Source of the DNA: Serinicoccus marinus DSM 15273
Lineage (GTDB): Bacteria > Actinomycetota > Actinomycetes > Actinomycetales > Dermatophilaceae
Direction of reading: 5' to 3'
Assembly: GCF_008386315.1 (NCBI RefSeq)
Contig: NZ_CP043808.1
Location: 186,001-250,000 of the forward strand
DNA length: 64,000 bases
In this document: piece by piece, positions 1 through 9,047 of the stretch
How the letters are laid out: each line of letters starts with the position of its first letter
Position numbering within the stretch: the first letter of the stretch is position 1
Translations under genes and position numbers: made by a program
Notes under the pieces: model-generated
Database searches by the model: none
Seen by the model: the letters and a program-made list of their open reading frames with translations, nothing else
What the model was told of the DNA's origin: nothing

Positions 1-768
1 GAGACCGGTGGCGGCGGCGAACTCGGAGAGCTGGGCGTCCGGCTCGCGGAAGAACTCCACGACGAAGCGCGCCAGGCCGATGCCGATCGCGAAGACCCCG
101 GCGAGCAGGCCGGGCCGCCACCGGGCGCGGGTCCGCCAGAAGAGCCAGAAGAGCACGACGATGAGCAGCGCGCCCTCGAGCGCCGCCTCGTAGAGCTGGC
201 TGGGATGCCGTGGCTCCTCGCCGGCGCCCGGGAAGACCATGGCCCAGGGCACGTCGCTGGGGCGACCCCAGAGCTCGCCGTTGACGAAGTTCGCGATGCG
301 GCCCAGCATCATGCCGATCGGCACGTTGACCGCGATGTAGTCGGTGACCCGCAGCGGCGGCAGCTTCTGCCGCCAGCAGAACCACGCCATCGCCACGAGC
401 ACACCGATGAGACCGCCGTGGAAGCTCATGCCGCCGTTCCAGGGCATGAGGATCTCCCACGAGGTCCACAGCGAGGGGTTGTAGAAGGTCGCGTAGCCGA
501 GGCGTCCGCCGATGATGATGCCGAAGATCACACCGATCATGAGGTCGTCGACCTGACGCGGCGTGATCGGGCTGCCCGGGGCCTTGGACATGCGGTTGAA
601 GTGCCAGTAGCCGAGCAGGATGCCGACGACATACGCGAGCGCGTAGTAGCGCACCGTGAAGAAGCCCAGGTCGATGCCCTGGGTCAGCCCGAGGTCCTCC
701 CACCGCAGCGGCGAGTCCTCGCCGGCCGAGCTCGCGGAGAGGTGGGAGAGGTGGGTCAGGAGCGGCAC
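1..768 (-). CDS. lgt: Prolipoprotein diacylglyceryl transferase, C-terminus cut by window edge
   Basis: Lgt moves a diacylglyceryl group from phosphatidylglycerol to the lipobox cysteine of prelipoproteins in the membrane. The reverse-strand translation shows the family hallmarks: MSFHGGLIG with the catalytic-region His, GRIANFVNGELWGRP, HPSQLYEA, and RFVVEFFREPDAQL near the window edge, with hydrophobic segments between them. The start is taken as GTG at 768 (VPLLTHLSHLS...), preceded by TAGGGT at 780-775 with a 6-nt gap, so the mRNA is probably leaderless. The 3' end lies before base 1. Confidence 0.93.
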   Translation of the reverse strand, partial: MPLLTHLSHLSASSAGEDSPLRWEDLGLTQGIDLGFFTVRYYALAYVVGILLGYWHFNRMSKAPGSPITPRQVDDLMIGVIFGIIIGGRLGYATFYNPSLWTSWEILMPWNGGMSFHGGLIGVLVAMAWFCWRQKLPPLRVTDYIAVNVPIGMMLGRIANFVNGELWGRPSDVPWAMVFPGAGEEPRHPSQLYEAALEGALLIVVLFWLFWRTRARWRPGLLAGVFAIGIGLARFVVEFFREPDAQLSEFAAATGL

Positions 769-822
769 CCGCCGACCCTAGCGGGCGCGGCTGGACGCGC
801 TCCCCCCGACCGGCCGGGCGGG

Positions 823-1935
823 TCAGGGGCGGTCGCCGAAGGCGGCCAGCACCTCCTCGCGCGGCACGTCGGCGACCGAGGCGTGCTGCCAGCGGGGCTG
901 CCGGTCCTTGTCGACGAGCTGGGCACGGACGCCCTCGGCGAAGTCGGGGTGGGTCGCGAAGACCGGCCCGAGCCGCCGATCCTGCTCGAGCACCTCCTCG
1001 ACGCTCATCGTCGCGGCCCGGCGCAGGGCCTCCAGGGCCACGGCCACCGAGTGCGGCGACCGCGCGGCGATCTGCTCTGCCGCCTCCTGCGCCTCCGGCT
1101 CGGGCCGCTCGCGCAGCCGGCCGAGGATCGCGGCGGCGTCCTCACCGGCGTAGCAGGGGTCGATCCAGCCGCGCTGCTGCTCCAACCAGGAGGTGGGGTC
1201 CGGACGGGAGGGGTGTCCGGTCGGGGAGTCCGGGCTGCTGTCGTGGCTGGCGTCGACGGCCGCGGCGAGCGCCTGGGCGTCGAGCGTGGGGTCCTCGCGC
1301 AGCGCGGCGAGCAGGTCCGCCTTCGCCGCGGACGGCACGAGGGCGTCGGCCATCCCCAGGAGCACGGCGTCGGCCCCACCGACGGGCGCACCGGTCAGCG
1401 CGACGTGCGTCCCGGTCTCTCCGGGCGCGCGGGAGAGCGGGTGCAGCCCGGCCACGTCGGGGAAGAAGCCGATGATCGTCTCCGGCATGGCCAGCTGGGT
1501 CCGCTCCGTCACGAGCCGGACCGAGCCGTGCGCCGAGACGCCGACCCCGCCGCCCATGACGATGCCGTCCATCCAGGCGACGTAGGGCTTGGGGTAGGAC
1601 GCGACAAGGGCGTCGACGGCATACTCCGCCTCCCAGTAGTCGACCGCCTCCTGCTCACGACCGCCCAGGACCGCCTCGCGCAGCGCGCGCACGTCGCCAC
1701 CGGCGCACAGCCCGCGCTCGCCGGCGCCGTCGATCACGGCAGCGGCCACCTGCTCGTCCTGCGCCCAGTCCCGCAGCTGCTGCAGCAGCGAGTCGATGCT
1801 GGCCCGGTCGAGCGCGTTGATCGCGCGCGGCCGGTTGAGCCGGACCCGGCCGAGCGGCCCGTCGAGGGCATACAGGACCTCCTCGCCGTGACCGCGAGCC
1901 GGCTGCCAGGACAGGGAGACGTCGTCGTCGCGCAT
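823..1935 (-). CDS. 3-hydroxyisobutyryl-CoA hydrolase / enoyl-CoA hydratase family
   Basis: This 370-residue protein of the crotonase fold most resembles 3-hydroxyisobutyryl-CoA hydrolase of valine catabolism. The N-terminus has GRVRLNRPRAINALD, followed by the oxyanion-hole stretch ERGLCAGGDVRAL, and then the active-site loop WMDGIVMGGGVGVSAHGS with ATERTQLAMPE-like and GFFPDVAG segments typical of HIBCH. The C-terminal tail (HPDFAEGVRAQLVDKDRQPRW) is also family-typical. Residues around 230-250 contain SPTGHPSRPDPT, encoded by a copy of a short DNA repeat found elsewhere in the window. An enoyl-CoA hydratase role cannot be excluded, but length and motifs favour the hydrolase. Confidence 0.85.
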   Translation of the reverse strand: MRDDDVSLSWQPARGHGEEVLYALDGPLGRVRLNRPRAINALDRASIDSLLQQLRDWAQDEQVAAAVIDGAGERGLCAGGDVRALREAVLGGREQEAVDYWEAEYAVDALVASYPKPYVAWMDGIVMGGGVGVSAHGSVRLVTERTQLAMPETIIGFFPDVAGLHPLSRAPGETGTHVALTGAPVGGADAVLLGMADALVPSAAKADLLAALREDPTLDAQALAAAVDASHDSSPDSPTGHPSRPDPTSWLEQQRGWIDPCYAGEDAAAILGRLRERPEPEAQEAAEQIAARSPHSVAVALEALRRAATMSVEEVLEQDRRLGPVFATHPDFAEGVRAQLVDKDRQPRWQHASVADVPREEVLAAFGDRP

Positions 1936-1973
1936 GCGCCGAGGCTCTCACGGCGCACGTAGACTCCCCGGCT

Positions 1974-2876
1974 ATGGGTAAGGCATCACGCAAGAAGCGC
2001 CAGTCCGGTCAGAGCGCCCCGAAGGCGCGTCCCGCACCCTTCGTCGCGCGCCCCTTCGACGGGCTCGCGGGCGAGAGCGAGTGGGTGGCCATGCGCGAGA
2101 TCCTGCCCGCCGCCTCCGCCGAGGTCACGCTGAGCGTGCCCGAGGGCACCACCGTCGCCGGGACCGAGGTGAAGGCCGGGGACCACCCGGTCACGCTGGT
2201 GACCGTGCTGCCGGCGGCGATGCCCGCGATCCACCGCGACTCCGGCGAGGTTCTGGTGGCGCTGCAGTCCCGGACCTCCAGCGGCGACGCCTCCCGCGAC
2301 ATCGTCGCCTCGGCGCTCACCGCGCTCGCCAGCGAGCCCGGCACCTCGGTCAACTCGGTGCGCCCCGCGACGGCCGACACCCCCCGGCTCCAGGACGTGC
2401 TGCCCGAGGGGCAGGAGCTGGACGTGCAGGTCCACGACGACTTCGGCTTCTGGCTCGGCGAGGACGCGACCGAGGAGATGACCGCCGCCCTGGAGCAGAT
2501 GAACGAGACCGCCGTCCCCATGACGCGGGTCGAGGGCGCCCCGACGGCCTACTGGTGCCACATGTCCGGCCGCTCCTACATCCGCTGGGTCCTGGGCCAG
2601 GACGAGGACACCGCGCTGCAGGCGCTCGCCCGGCTGCAGGCGGCGGGCGAGCACACGCTCGGTGAGGGCACCGACCTCATCGGCGCCTTCCGGGCCTGCG
2701 GCGTGCTCGTCCCGGTGCTCGAGGTGCCCGCGGACAGCGCCGCGGAGGACCACGCGGAGGCGCTCGCCGCGCTGCAGAGCAGGTATGACGCGGCGCTGAC
2801 GCAGGACGAGCCGCTCACCGACGCAGAGCGCCGGGCCCGCAGCGCGCTGGTCTCCCGGCAGGTCACCCTGCGCTGA
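1974..2876 (+). CDS. DUF5926 family protein
   Basis: This 300-residue soluble protein begins with a basic tail (MGKASRKKRQ) followed by FVARPFDGLAGESEWVAMREI, the signature of actinobacterial DUF5926. Many relatives carry an N-terminal SEC-C zinc motif (CPCGSG). It is absent here and replaced by the short basic tail. No function is established. The gene is divergent from the hydrolase with a 38-bp gap. TAGACT at 1960-1965 lies 8 nt before the ATG, so transcription is probably leaderless. A glycosyltransferase gene follows after 30 bp on the same strand and may be co-transcribed. Confidence 0.75.
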   Translation: MGKASRKKRQSGQSAPKARPAPFVARPFDGLAGESEWVAMREILPAASAEVTLSVPEGTTVAGTEVKAGDHPVTLVTVLPAAMPAIHRDSGEVLVALQSRTSSGDASRDIVASALTALASEPGTSVNSVRPATADTPRLQDVLPEGQELDVQVHDDFGFWLGEDATEEMTAALEQMNETAVPMTRVEGAPTAYWCHMSGRSYIRWVLGQDEDTALQALARLQAAGEHTLGEGTDLIGAFRACGVLVPVLEVPADSAAEDHAEALAALQSRYDAALTQDEPLTDAERRARSALVSRQVTLR

Positions 2877-2906
2877 CGCGGGTCGAGGGCGAGGACGGGA
2901 GACGGG

Positions 2907-3830
2907 ATGAGCAGCGTGGCGGGGCCCCTGGAGGGCGTGCTGCAGCGACAGGTCGTCGCCGTGGTCCCGGCCAAGGACGAGGAGGCGCGCGTCGGGGCGA
3001 CGATCGCCGGGCTGCGGCAGCTCCCCGCGGTCGGCGCGATCGTCGTCGTGGACGACGGGTCCGTGGACCAGACGGCGCACGTCGCGGAGTGGGCCGGCGG
3101 CGTCGAGGTGGTCCGGCACCAGCGCAACCGGGGCAAGGCGGCGGCGCTCACCACCGGGGCGGCGCGGGCGCACGAGCTCATGCCCGGCGCCCCGCTGCTC
3201 TTCGTCGACGCCGACCTCGAGGGGTCGGCGGCCGGCCTCGGACCGATCGTCACGCCGGTGATCGTCGGGCAGGCCGACATGACGATCGCCGTGCTGCCGC
3301 CCCAGCAGGGGGCGGCAGGGCTGGGGCTGGTCGTCCGCACCGCCGCCGCGGGCATCGCCCGGCTCACCGGCTGGGAGCCTTCGCAACCTCTGTCCGGCCA
3401 GCGGTGCATCACCCGCGAGGCACTCATCGATGCCACGCCGCTCGCCCGCGGCTGGGGAGTCGAGGTCGGTCTCACGGTCGACGTCGTCCGGGCGGGAGGC
3501 CGGGTGCTGGAGGTGCCCTGCGAGGTGCGGCACCGCGCCACGGGCCGCGACATGGCCTCGCAGATGCACCGGGCCCGCCAGCTCGCCGACGTCTCGCTCG
3601 CGCTGGCCGAGCGCTCCGGCGTGCCGGACAAGGTGCGCGACGGCGGGCTCGAGGGCAGCCGCATCGTGCGGGAGCAGGGGTCGCGCCTCGCTCAGACGGC
3701 ACGCGAGAAGGGTGTCCCGGCGGCCAGGCGGGCGGCCGAGCAGGTCAGCGACCAGGTGCAGCGGCACGGTCGTCCGCTGCTGGACCGGGCTCGTGCGGAG
3801 TGGCGCCGCCGCCAGCCACCTCAGGGCTGA
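2907..3830 (+). CDS. Glycosyltransferase family 2
   Basis: This 307-residue GT-A fold enzyme shows VVAVVPAKDEEARVGATI (nucleotide-binding start), IVVVDDGSVDQT and LFVDADLEG (the Asp-x-Asp-type metal site), then a conserved GWGVEVGLTVDVV segment. It should transfer a sugar from a nucleotide donor, and the acceptor cannot be read from sequence. There is no transmembrane domain apart from weak hydrophobic stretches. The C-terminus is basic. Its last 86 bp overlap convergently with the 3' end of the next gene. The most likely role is in cell-envelope polysaccharide or lipid glycosylation, by analogy with family members. Confidence 0.82.
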   Translation: MSSVAGPLEGVLQRQVVAVVPAKDEEARVGATIAGLRQLPAVGAIVVVDDGSVDQTAHVAEWAGGVEVVRHQRNRGKAAALTTGAARAHELMPGAPLLFVDADLEGSAAGLGPIVTPVIVGQADMTIAVLPPQQGAAGLGLVVRTAAAGIARLTGWEPSQPLSGQRCITREALIDATPLARGWGVEVGLTVDVVRAGGRVLEVPCEVRHRATGRDMASQMHRARQLADVSLALAERSGVPDKVRDGGLEGSRIVREQGSRLAQTAREKGVPAARRAAEQVSDQVQRHGRPLLDRARAEWRRRQPPQG

Positions 3831-5811
3831 GCGCGAGGACCACCGCGCCCGCGGGCAGGAGCACGGCGAGGCAGAGGGCGACCGCCGCGATCCCGGAGTC
3901 GTTGAGCACCCAGGCCACGGTCATACCCACCACCGCTGCGGCGGCGACCGGGGCCACCCCGGCGTGCGTCCACAACGGGAGGGACCAGGCCGGTCGGTGC
4001 ACCAGCAGGACCGCCAGCCCGACCAGCGCGAGGACCGCGAGCCAGGACAGCGGATAGCTGACCAGGATGCCGACGCTCTGCTCCAGCTTGCGGGTGACGA
4101 TGCCCCAGGCCTGGCCGTCGAGGACGGCCTGCACGAAGGCGCCGAGGTGCGTGCGGCGCTCCGGCCCGCGCAGCCAGTCCAGGACCATCGCCAGCGCCGC
4201 CAGCACGGCGGCCCCACCGGCTACCAGCAGGAGCGAGCGCGGGGTCCACCGGACCCCGAGGGCGGCCAGGAGCACCAGCCCGGTGACGACCGCGGTGGCC
4301 GGCACGCTGCCGAAGTCGGCGCCCGCCTGGGGAGCCGCACCGAGCACGAGAGCGCCAGCGCCCAGCAGGGCGACTGGGAGCGCCGCCGCACGCCGCGGCA
4401 GCCAGGTCAGCAGCGCGGCCATGAGGACCAGCGTGCTCCCCAGGAGGATGCCGTAGCCGACGTTGCCCTGCCCGTAGAACCGGCCCGCCGTCACCGGTTG
4501 CAGCCCCAGGACACCGACGAGCCCGAGGCGGGACGACCACAGCGTGTCGATCCCCAGGACGACGAGGGTGAGGGTGGCGACCACGGCGGGTGGAGCCAGC
4601 GGGGATCTCTGGGCGCCCGGCACACCTCGGGCGAGCAGCGCCAGGAGGCTGGCGGCGCCGAGGATGAGGGCGACGAGCGTGGGCCACGGCTGCTCGGCCC
4701 GCCACCACGGGGCGAGACCGGCCAGGAAGGTGGCTGGCGACAGGGCCATGAGCACCAGGGCGCTGCCGGTGAGCAGGCCGGGCGCGTGGTCGGGTCCCCA
4801 CCGCCGGACGGCCGCGCCGAGGGCCACGAGCGGGAGCAGGATCAGGGCCAGGACGCCGAGGGTCCAGGGCGCGAGCCGCTGGGCGTCGCTGACGGCGTCG
4901 GCGAGGTCCGCAGCAGCGGTGGCGGGCGCATCGTGATGCCGCTGAGTCTCGGCCACCGGCGCGCCGGGGAGGGCGTCGGTGCCGGGCTCGAGGCCGGCCA
5001 GCTGCAGCAGGGTCGGCGTGAGGTCGACGAGCTGCACGAGGCCGGCCTGACGGGTGGAGCCCGAGGTGAGCAGGGACGGGGTGGCTCCGTCGGAGGTGGG
5101 CGCGATGATCAGTGCCTGGGCACGCGCGTCCGACGTCGTCTGGCCCATGCCGCTGACCACGAGGATGCCGTCTCGCCGCTCGACCTGGTCGACGAGATCG
5201 GCCAGCGCGGCGTCGAGGTCGGCCAGCACCTCCGACCGGTCGCTCTCGTAGACCGCCGTGGCCGCGACGAGCTGGATCCGGCAGTCGGGGTCGAGCGCGG
5301 GGCGGGCGAGCAGTCCGGCGGTGTCGGTGTCCAGCACCGGTGGACCTCCGGGCCCGGGCTCTGCGGTGAGGCCGTGCGTGGTGACGCACGTGCCCGCCGC
5401 GCGCGCCGGCGCGGTCAGCGCGGAGAGATCCGGCTCGCGGGCCCCCGCGCCGTCCCACACCGGTGTGGCGTCGACCCCGCAGCCGAGCGCCTCGCGGTCG
5501 GTGCGGCTGCCGACCCCCACGGTGAGCCAGGCGTCGGCGGTACACGTGACCTCGTCCGGGCCGCGGAGCACCAGCGCGGCCGACCCGCCCTGCTCCGCGA
5601 GCCGGTGCAGCGTCGGCGTGGAGTCGCCGACGAGGTCCCAGGTCAGTCCCGGTATGCCCACGAGCAGCACCGGTCCGCCGCTCGCCTCCGGCAGCGGACG
5701 GGTCCCGGGCGCCTGGGCCGGGGCGACCCCCGCCACCACGGCCAGCGCCGCCAGGCACCAGGAGCCGAGCACGGTGAGGACGGGGGTCCACCCCAGGGCT
5801 CGCCGTCCCAT
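3745..5811 (-). CDS. Membrane protein with extracytoplasmic phosphatase-like domain
   Basis: This 688-residue protein has a signal-type N-terminus (residues 1-34, ending APAQA). A luminal domain of about 290 residues follows, in which VLLVGIPGLTWDLV, DEVTCTADAWLTVGVG and DGILVVSGMGQT resemble alkaline-phosphatase/sulfatase-superfamily elements. The C-terminal half holds roughly ten hydrophobic segments starting near LAPWTLGVLALILLPLVALG. Metal-ligand residues are not fully recognisable, so enzymatic activity is uncertain. The neighbouring glycosyltransferase suggests an envelope role. The last 86 bases overlap the convergent glycosyltransferase gene. Confidence 0.75.
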   Translation of the reverse strand: MGRRALGWTPVLTVLGSWCLAALAVVAGVAPAQAPGTRPLPEASGGPVLLVGIPGLTWDLVGDSTPTLHRLAEQGGSAALVLRGPDEVTCTADAWLTVGVGSRTDREALGCGVDATPVWDGAGAREPDLSALTAPARAAGTCVTTHGLTAEPGPGGPPVLDTDTAGLLARPALDPDCRIQLVAATAVYESDRSEVLADLDAALADLVDQVERRDGILVVSGMGQTTSDARAQALIIAPTSDGATPSLLTSGSTRQAGLVQLVDLTPTLLQLAGLEPGTDALPGAPVAETQRHHDAPATAAADLADAVSDAQRLAPWTLGVLALILLPLVALGAAVRRWGPDHAPGLLTGSALVLMALSPATFLAGLAPWWRAEQPWPTLVALILGAASLLALLARGVPGAQRSPLAPPAVVATLTLVVLGIDTLWSSRLGLVGVLGLQPVTAGRFYGQGNVGYGILLGSTLVLMAALLTWLPRRAAALPVALLGAGALVLGAAPQAGADFGSVPATAVVTGLVLLAALGVRWTPRSLLLVAGGAAVLAALAMVLDWLRGPERRTHLGAFVQAVLDGQAWGIVTRKLEQSVGILVSYPLSWLAVLALVGLAVLLVHRPAWSLPLWTHAGVAPVAAAAVVGMTVAWVLNDSGIAAVALCLAVLLPAGAVVLALSPEVAGGGATPHEPGPAADDRAAAPGR

Positions 5812-5923
5812 GCCTCACCTCCGGATGCATGGTCGCACGACGGCCTGCACGAGCGATGACCTGCGCGGACGCACGCGTGTGCCTCCTGTGGTGCGTCCCC
5901 GTGCGTCCCACGCGTGCTCGGGG

Positions 5924-5958
5924 GCACGCCTGTGACGCACGCTGCTGCACAGGCGTGC
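5924..5958. repeat. Intergenic hairpin between divergent genes
   Basis: GCACGCCTGTG (5924-5934) and CACAGGCGTGC (5948-5958) form a perfect 11-bp stem with a 13-nt loop. It lies in the 224-bp gap between two divergently transcribed genes, so it is not an obvious terminator for either. The surrounding sequence is rich in GTGCGTCC and GCGTGCTCG repeats. The rest of the gap holds the leaderless promoter of the DUF4446 gene. Confidence 0.6.
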
Positions 5959-6035
5959 TCGAGGTGCGGGTCGGGTGACCAGAGTGCTCGGTATGCCCGG
6001 CGTCGCGGAGGTGGGGGAGCGCATACCCTGAGCGC

Positions 6036-6476
6036 GTGGACCTCGAGCTGCTCGCCTGGATCGCCGGTGGGGTCGCCGTGCTCGCCCTGCTGGTCGCGGC
6101 GATCGCCTGGCGGCGGCTGCGCGTGGTGGACCGCCGGCTGACCCAGCTGGTGGAGGCCGGGGCGCCGACCACGCCGGAGCGGGAGCGGATCGAGGCGCTC
6201 GAGGCCGAGCTCACGACGCTGCGCGGCGACCTCGCGCAGGCGCTGCGACACGTGGCCGTGGTCCGCTACGACGCCTTCGGCGACATGGGCGGGCGGATGA
6301 GCTTCTCCGCCGCCGTCGTCGACGACACCGGCGACGGCATGGTCATCAGCTCGATCCATGCTCGTGGCGAGAGCCGGACCTACGCCAAGGGCATCGTCGG
6401 CGGCGACTCCGAGATCGTGCTGACCCCGGAGGAGCGCCAGGCGCTCGACGCCGCCCGCACCGGCCGGGACGACTGA
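6036..6476 (+). CDS. DUF4446 family membrane-anchored protein
   Basis: This 146-residue protein has one N-terminal transmembrane helix (about residues 4-22), a coiled-coil-like charged stretch with LEAELTTLRGDLAQAL, and the DUF4446 core VAVVRYDAFGDMGGRMSFSAAVVDD...GMVISSIHARGESRTYAKGI. The function is unknown. The GTG start at 6036 is supported by TACCCT at 6024-6029, 6 nt upstream, which implies a leaderless transcript. The protein is of normal length for the family. Confidence 0.9.
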   Translation: MDLELLAWIAGGVAVLALLVAAIAWRRLRVVDRRLTQLVEAGAPTTPERERIEALEAELTTLRGDLAQALRHVAVVRYDAFGDMGGRMSFSAAVVDDTGDGMVISSIHARGESRTYAKGIVGGDSEIVLTPEERQALDAARTGRDD

Positions 6477-6481
6477 CGCGT

Positions 6482-6573
6482 CGGACCGGAAGGGTGTTCG
6501 GTCGGGGGATCGACCGGACACCAGGGTGTCGGGCCGGGGCGAGGGGCGGACCGAAGGGGTGTTCGGTCGGGGG
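6482..6573. repeat. Two copies of a GGACGGAAGGGGTGTCCGGTCGG-type repeat
   Basis: Near-copies at 6482-6508 and 6547-6573 occupy the 112-bp convergent gap between the DUF4446 and lipid-kinase genes. The same unit occurs inside coding sequence at 1201-1226, 38690-38745 and 39711-39799. The gap holds nothing else recognised. Confidence 0.65.
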
Positions 6574-6588
6574 AAAGGCGAAGGGGGG

Positions 6589-7629
6589 TCAGGAGGGGCG
6601 GTGGAGCACGGCCCGGGAGGAGCTCGGCAGGTGCACGAGCAGGCTGCCCGGGTCGATCTGGACCCGGACCGCCAGGGCCGAGCCCAGCGGGTCCCCGTCG
6701 ATCTCCAGCTCGACCGGCGTGTCCGAGACGATCCGGACCTCCTTGCCCTGGAAGTGGTCCACGCGCTTGTGGCCGATCTTGCGCCGGGTGCTGAGCTGGG
6801 CGATCGTCGCGGCCCAGCCCACGATGCCCTCGGGGGACAGGAGCACCGCGTCGATGGTCCCGTCGTCGGCGATGGCGTCCGGCAGCAGCTCCATCCCGCC
6901 CTGCAGCTTGCCGACGTTGCCCACCATGACCGAGCGCACGCGGCGGTGCGTGGGGTCGGCGCCGTCGAGCCGCAGGTCGATGGTGAACTGCGGGCCCTTG
7001 AGGTGCCGCAGTCCCGCCACGAGGTAGGCCATCCAGCCCACCCGCGCCTTGAGCTTCTCCGGCACCGAGGCCATCACCTCGGCGTCGAAGCCCAGCCCGG
7101 CCATGACCAGGAAGCGGTGCTCCTCGCGCACGTCCTCGTCGTCGCGCTGGTCCACGGCGTCGTCGAAGTCGACGTTGCGCGCGGGGTCGTCCTCGTCCTC
7201 CAGCCGGTCGGCGAGCTGGGCCGAGGTGGGCCGGATGAGCTCGAGCCGGCAGGTGTCGATGGGGGTGCTCGTGCCGGTGAGGGCCGCCTCGAGCGCCTCC
7301 TCCACGGAGTCGACGGGCAGGTCGAGGTTGCGCGCCAGCAGGTTGCCGGTGCCACCGGGCAGCAGGCCCATCGCCGTCCCCGTCCCGGCGAGCCCGGACC
7401 CGACGGTGCGCACCGTGCCGTCGCCCCCGAGCGGGCACACGAGGTCGACGCCGGCCTCCAGCGCCTCCTGCGTCTGCCCCACCCCGGGATCCTCGGCCGT
7501 GGTCTCCAGCCACAGCGGCTCGTCCCATCCCAGTCGCTCGCAGACCCGCGTCACCCGGCCGCGGACGGCCTCGACGTCCCCGAACTTCGTCGGGTTCACG
7601 ATGACCGCGGCGCGGCGCGAAGAAACCAT
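6589..7629 (-). CDS. Diacylglycerol kinase-like lipid kinase
   Basis: This 346-residue protein has the DAGK catalytic fold. AAVIVNPTKFGDV opens the domain, DLVCPLGGDGTVRTVGSGLAGTGTAMGLLPGGTGNLLARNLDLP carries the GGDGT nucleotide-binding motif and the PxGTGN loop, and AIADDGTIDAVLLSPEG is the C-terminal signature. It should phosphorylate a lipid (diacylglycerol, or sphingosine-like in relatives) with ATP. The start at ATG 7629 is chosen over upstream in-frame starts because TACCCT at 7641-7636 lies 6 nt before it. The gene diverges from serS with a 37-bp gap. Confidence 0.88.
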   Translation of the reverse strand: MVSSRRAAVIVNPTKFGDVEAVRGRVTRVCERLGWDEPLWLETTAEDPGVGQTQEALEAGVDLVCPLGGDGTVRTVGSGLAGTGTAMGLLPGGTGNLLARNLDLPVDSVEEALEAALTGTSTPIDTCRLELIRPTSAQLADRLEDEDDPARNVDFDDAVDQRDDEDVREEHRFLVMAGLGFDAEVMASVPEKLKARVGWMAYLVAGLRHLKGPQFTIDLRLDGADPTHRRVRSVMVGNVGKLQGGMELLPDAIADDGTIDAVLLSPEGIVGWAATIAQLSTRRKIGHKRVDHFQGKEVRIVSDTPVELEIDGDPLGSALAVRVQIDPGSLLVHLPSSSRAVLHRPS

Positions 7630-7666
7630 GGGCCGAGGGTAGCCGCGCGCCATTAGGCTTTGCCGC

Positions 7667-8946
7667 ATGATCGACATCCGCGACCTGCGCGACGACCCCG
7701 ACCGTGTCCGCACCAGCCAGCAGGCTCGGGGCGAGGACTCGTCCGTGGTGGACCAGGTGCTGTCCGCGGACGAGACGCACCGCCGGGCGCTCGCCGAGTT
7801 CGAGACCGCCCGCGCCGAGCAGAAGGCCTTCGGCAAGAAGGTCGCGCAGGCCCAGGGCGAGGAGAAGCAGTCGCTGCTGGCGCAGGTCAAGGACCTGGCC
7901 GCCCGGGTGAAGTCGCTGGACGCGCAGGCGCAGGAGGCGGCCACCGCGCGCGAGGAGGGTATGCGCCGCATCGGCAACGTCGTCATGGACGGGGTGCCCG
8001 TCGGTGGCGAGGACGACTTCGTCACGCTCGAGGAGGTCGGCACCCCACGCGACTTCGCGGCCGAGGGCTTCGAGCCCCGCGACCACCTCGCGCTCGGCGA
8101 GGCCCTCGGGGCCATCGACATGGCCCGGGGGGCGAAGGTCTCCGGTGCCCGCTTCTACTACCTGCTCGGTGACGGAGCCCGGCTCGAGCAGGCGCTCATG
8201 GGGCTGGCCCAGCAGATGGCGCAGGAGGAGGGCTTCGTCCCGGCGATCGTCCCCAACCTCGTCCGTCCGGAGACGATGGCCGGCGCGGGCTTCCTCGACG
8301 CCCACGCCGACGAGGTCTACCGCCTCGAGGCCGACGACCTCTACCTCATCGGCACCTCGGAGGTGGCGCTCGCCGGGCTGCACGCCGACGAGATCCTCGA
8401 CCTCTCCGACGGACCGCTGCGGTATGCCGCGACCTCCACCTGCTACCGCCGCGAGGCCGGGTCCTACGGCAAGGACACCAAGGGCATCTTCCGGTGCACC
8501 AGTTCACCAAGACCGAGATGTTCGTCTACTGCCGGGTCGAGGACGCCGTCGCCGAGCACGAGAACCTGCTCTGGATCGAGCGGCGCCTGCTGGACGCCCT
8601 CGAGCTGCCCTACCGGGTCATCGACGTCGCCGCGGGCGACCTCGGCGGTCCGGCGGCCCGTAAGTTCGACTGCGAGGCCTGGGTGCCGACGCAGGGGAAG
8701 TACCGCGAGCTGACCTCGACCTCCAACTGCACGACCTTCCAGGCCCGGCGCCTCGGCATACGGGAGCGAGACCCGCACGGCTCGGGCACCCGCGCCGTCG
8801 CCACCCTCAACGGCACGGTCGCCACGAGCACCCGGCCGATCGTCGCGCTGCTGGAGAACCACCAGCAGGCCGACGGCTCGGTCCGCGTCCCCGCGGCGCT
8901 GCAGCCCTTCCTCGGCGGCCAGGAGGTCCTCACCCCGGCTGGCTGA
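7667..8946 (+). CDS. serS: Seryl-tRNA synthetase, reading frame broken by a 1-base deletion
   Basis: SerRS charges tRNA-Ser. The N-terminal coiled-coil arm ([22 protein letters not shown] and onwards) and the class II motifs ([62 protein letters not shown]) are all present, but the frame changes near 8490. The sequence reads GGCATCTTCCGGTGCACCAG where the family needs CGG GTG CAC ([14 protein letters not shown]), so one G is missing. Restoring it gives one protein of normal length (about 426 residues). Loss of an essential enzyme is implausible, so a sequencing error is likely. TAGGCT at 7654-7659 lies 7 nt before the ATG. Confidence 0.93.
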
Positions 8947-9047
8947 GCCGCCGAGCCCTGCGGATCTCCCTCCTCCGACGGAGGCGTGCCGACCCGGGCG
9001 CTGCCTACGCTGGGTCGCATCTGGTGACGTCGACGAGGGAGTGAGCC

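Noticed and set aside
205..1962. Long open frames opposite real genes, such as 205-1962, 3430-5859, 26233-28092, 39652-41793 and 52970-56005
   Set aside because: They lie antisense or out of frame to well-supported genes, are rich in Arg/Gly/Pro/His with no domains, and arise from the lack of AT-rich stops in high-GC DNA.
8485..8495. Programmed ribosomal frameshift in serS and other broken genes
   Set aside because: No slippery heptamer or downstream structure is evident, the shifts occur in both directions, and they hit many unrelated genes. Sequencing error fits better.
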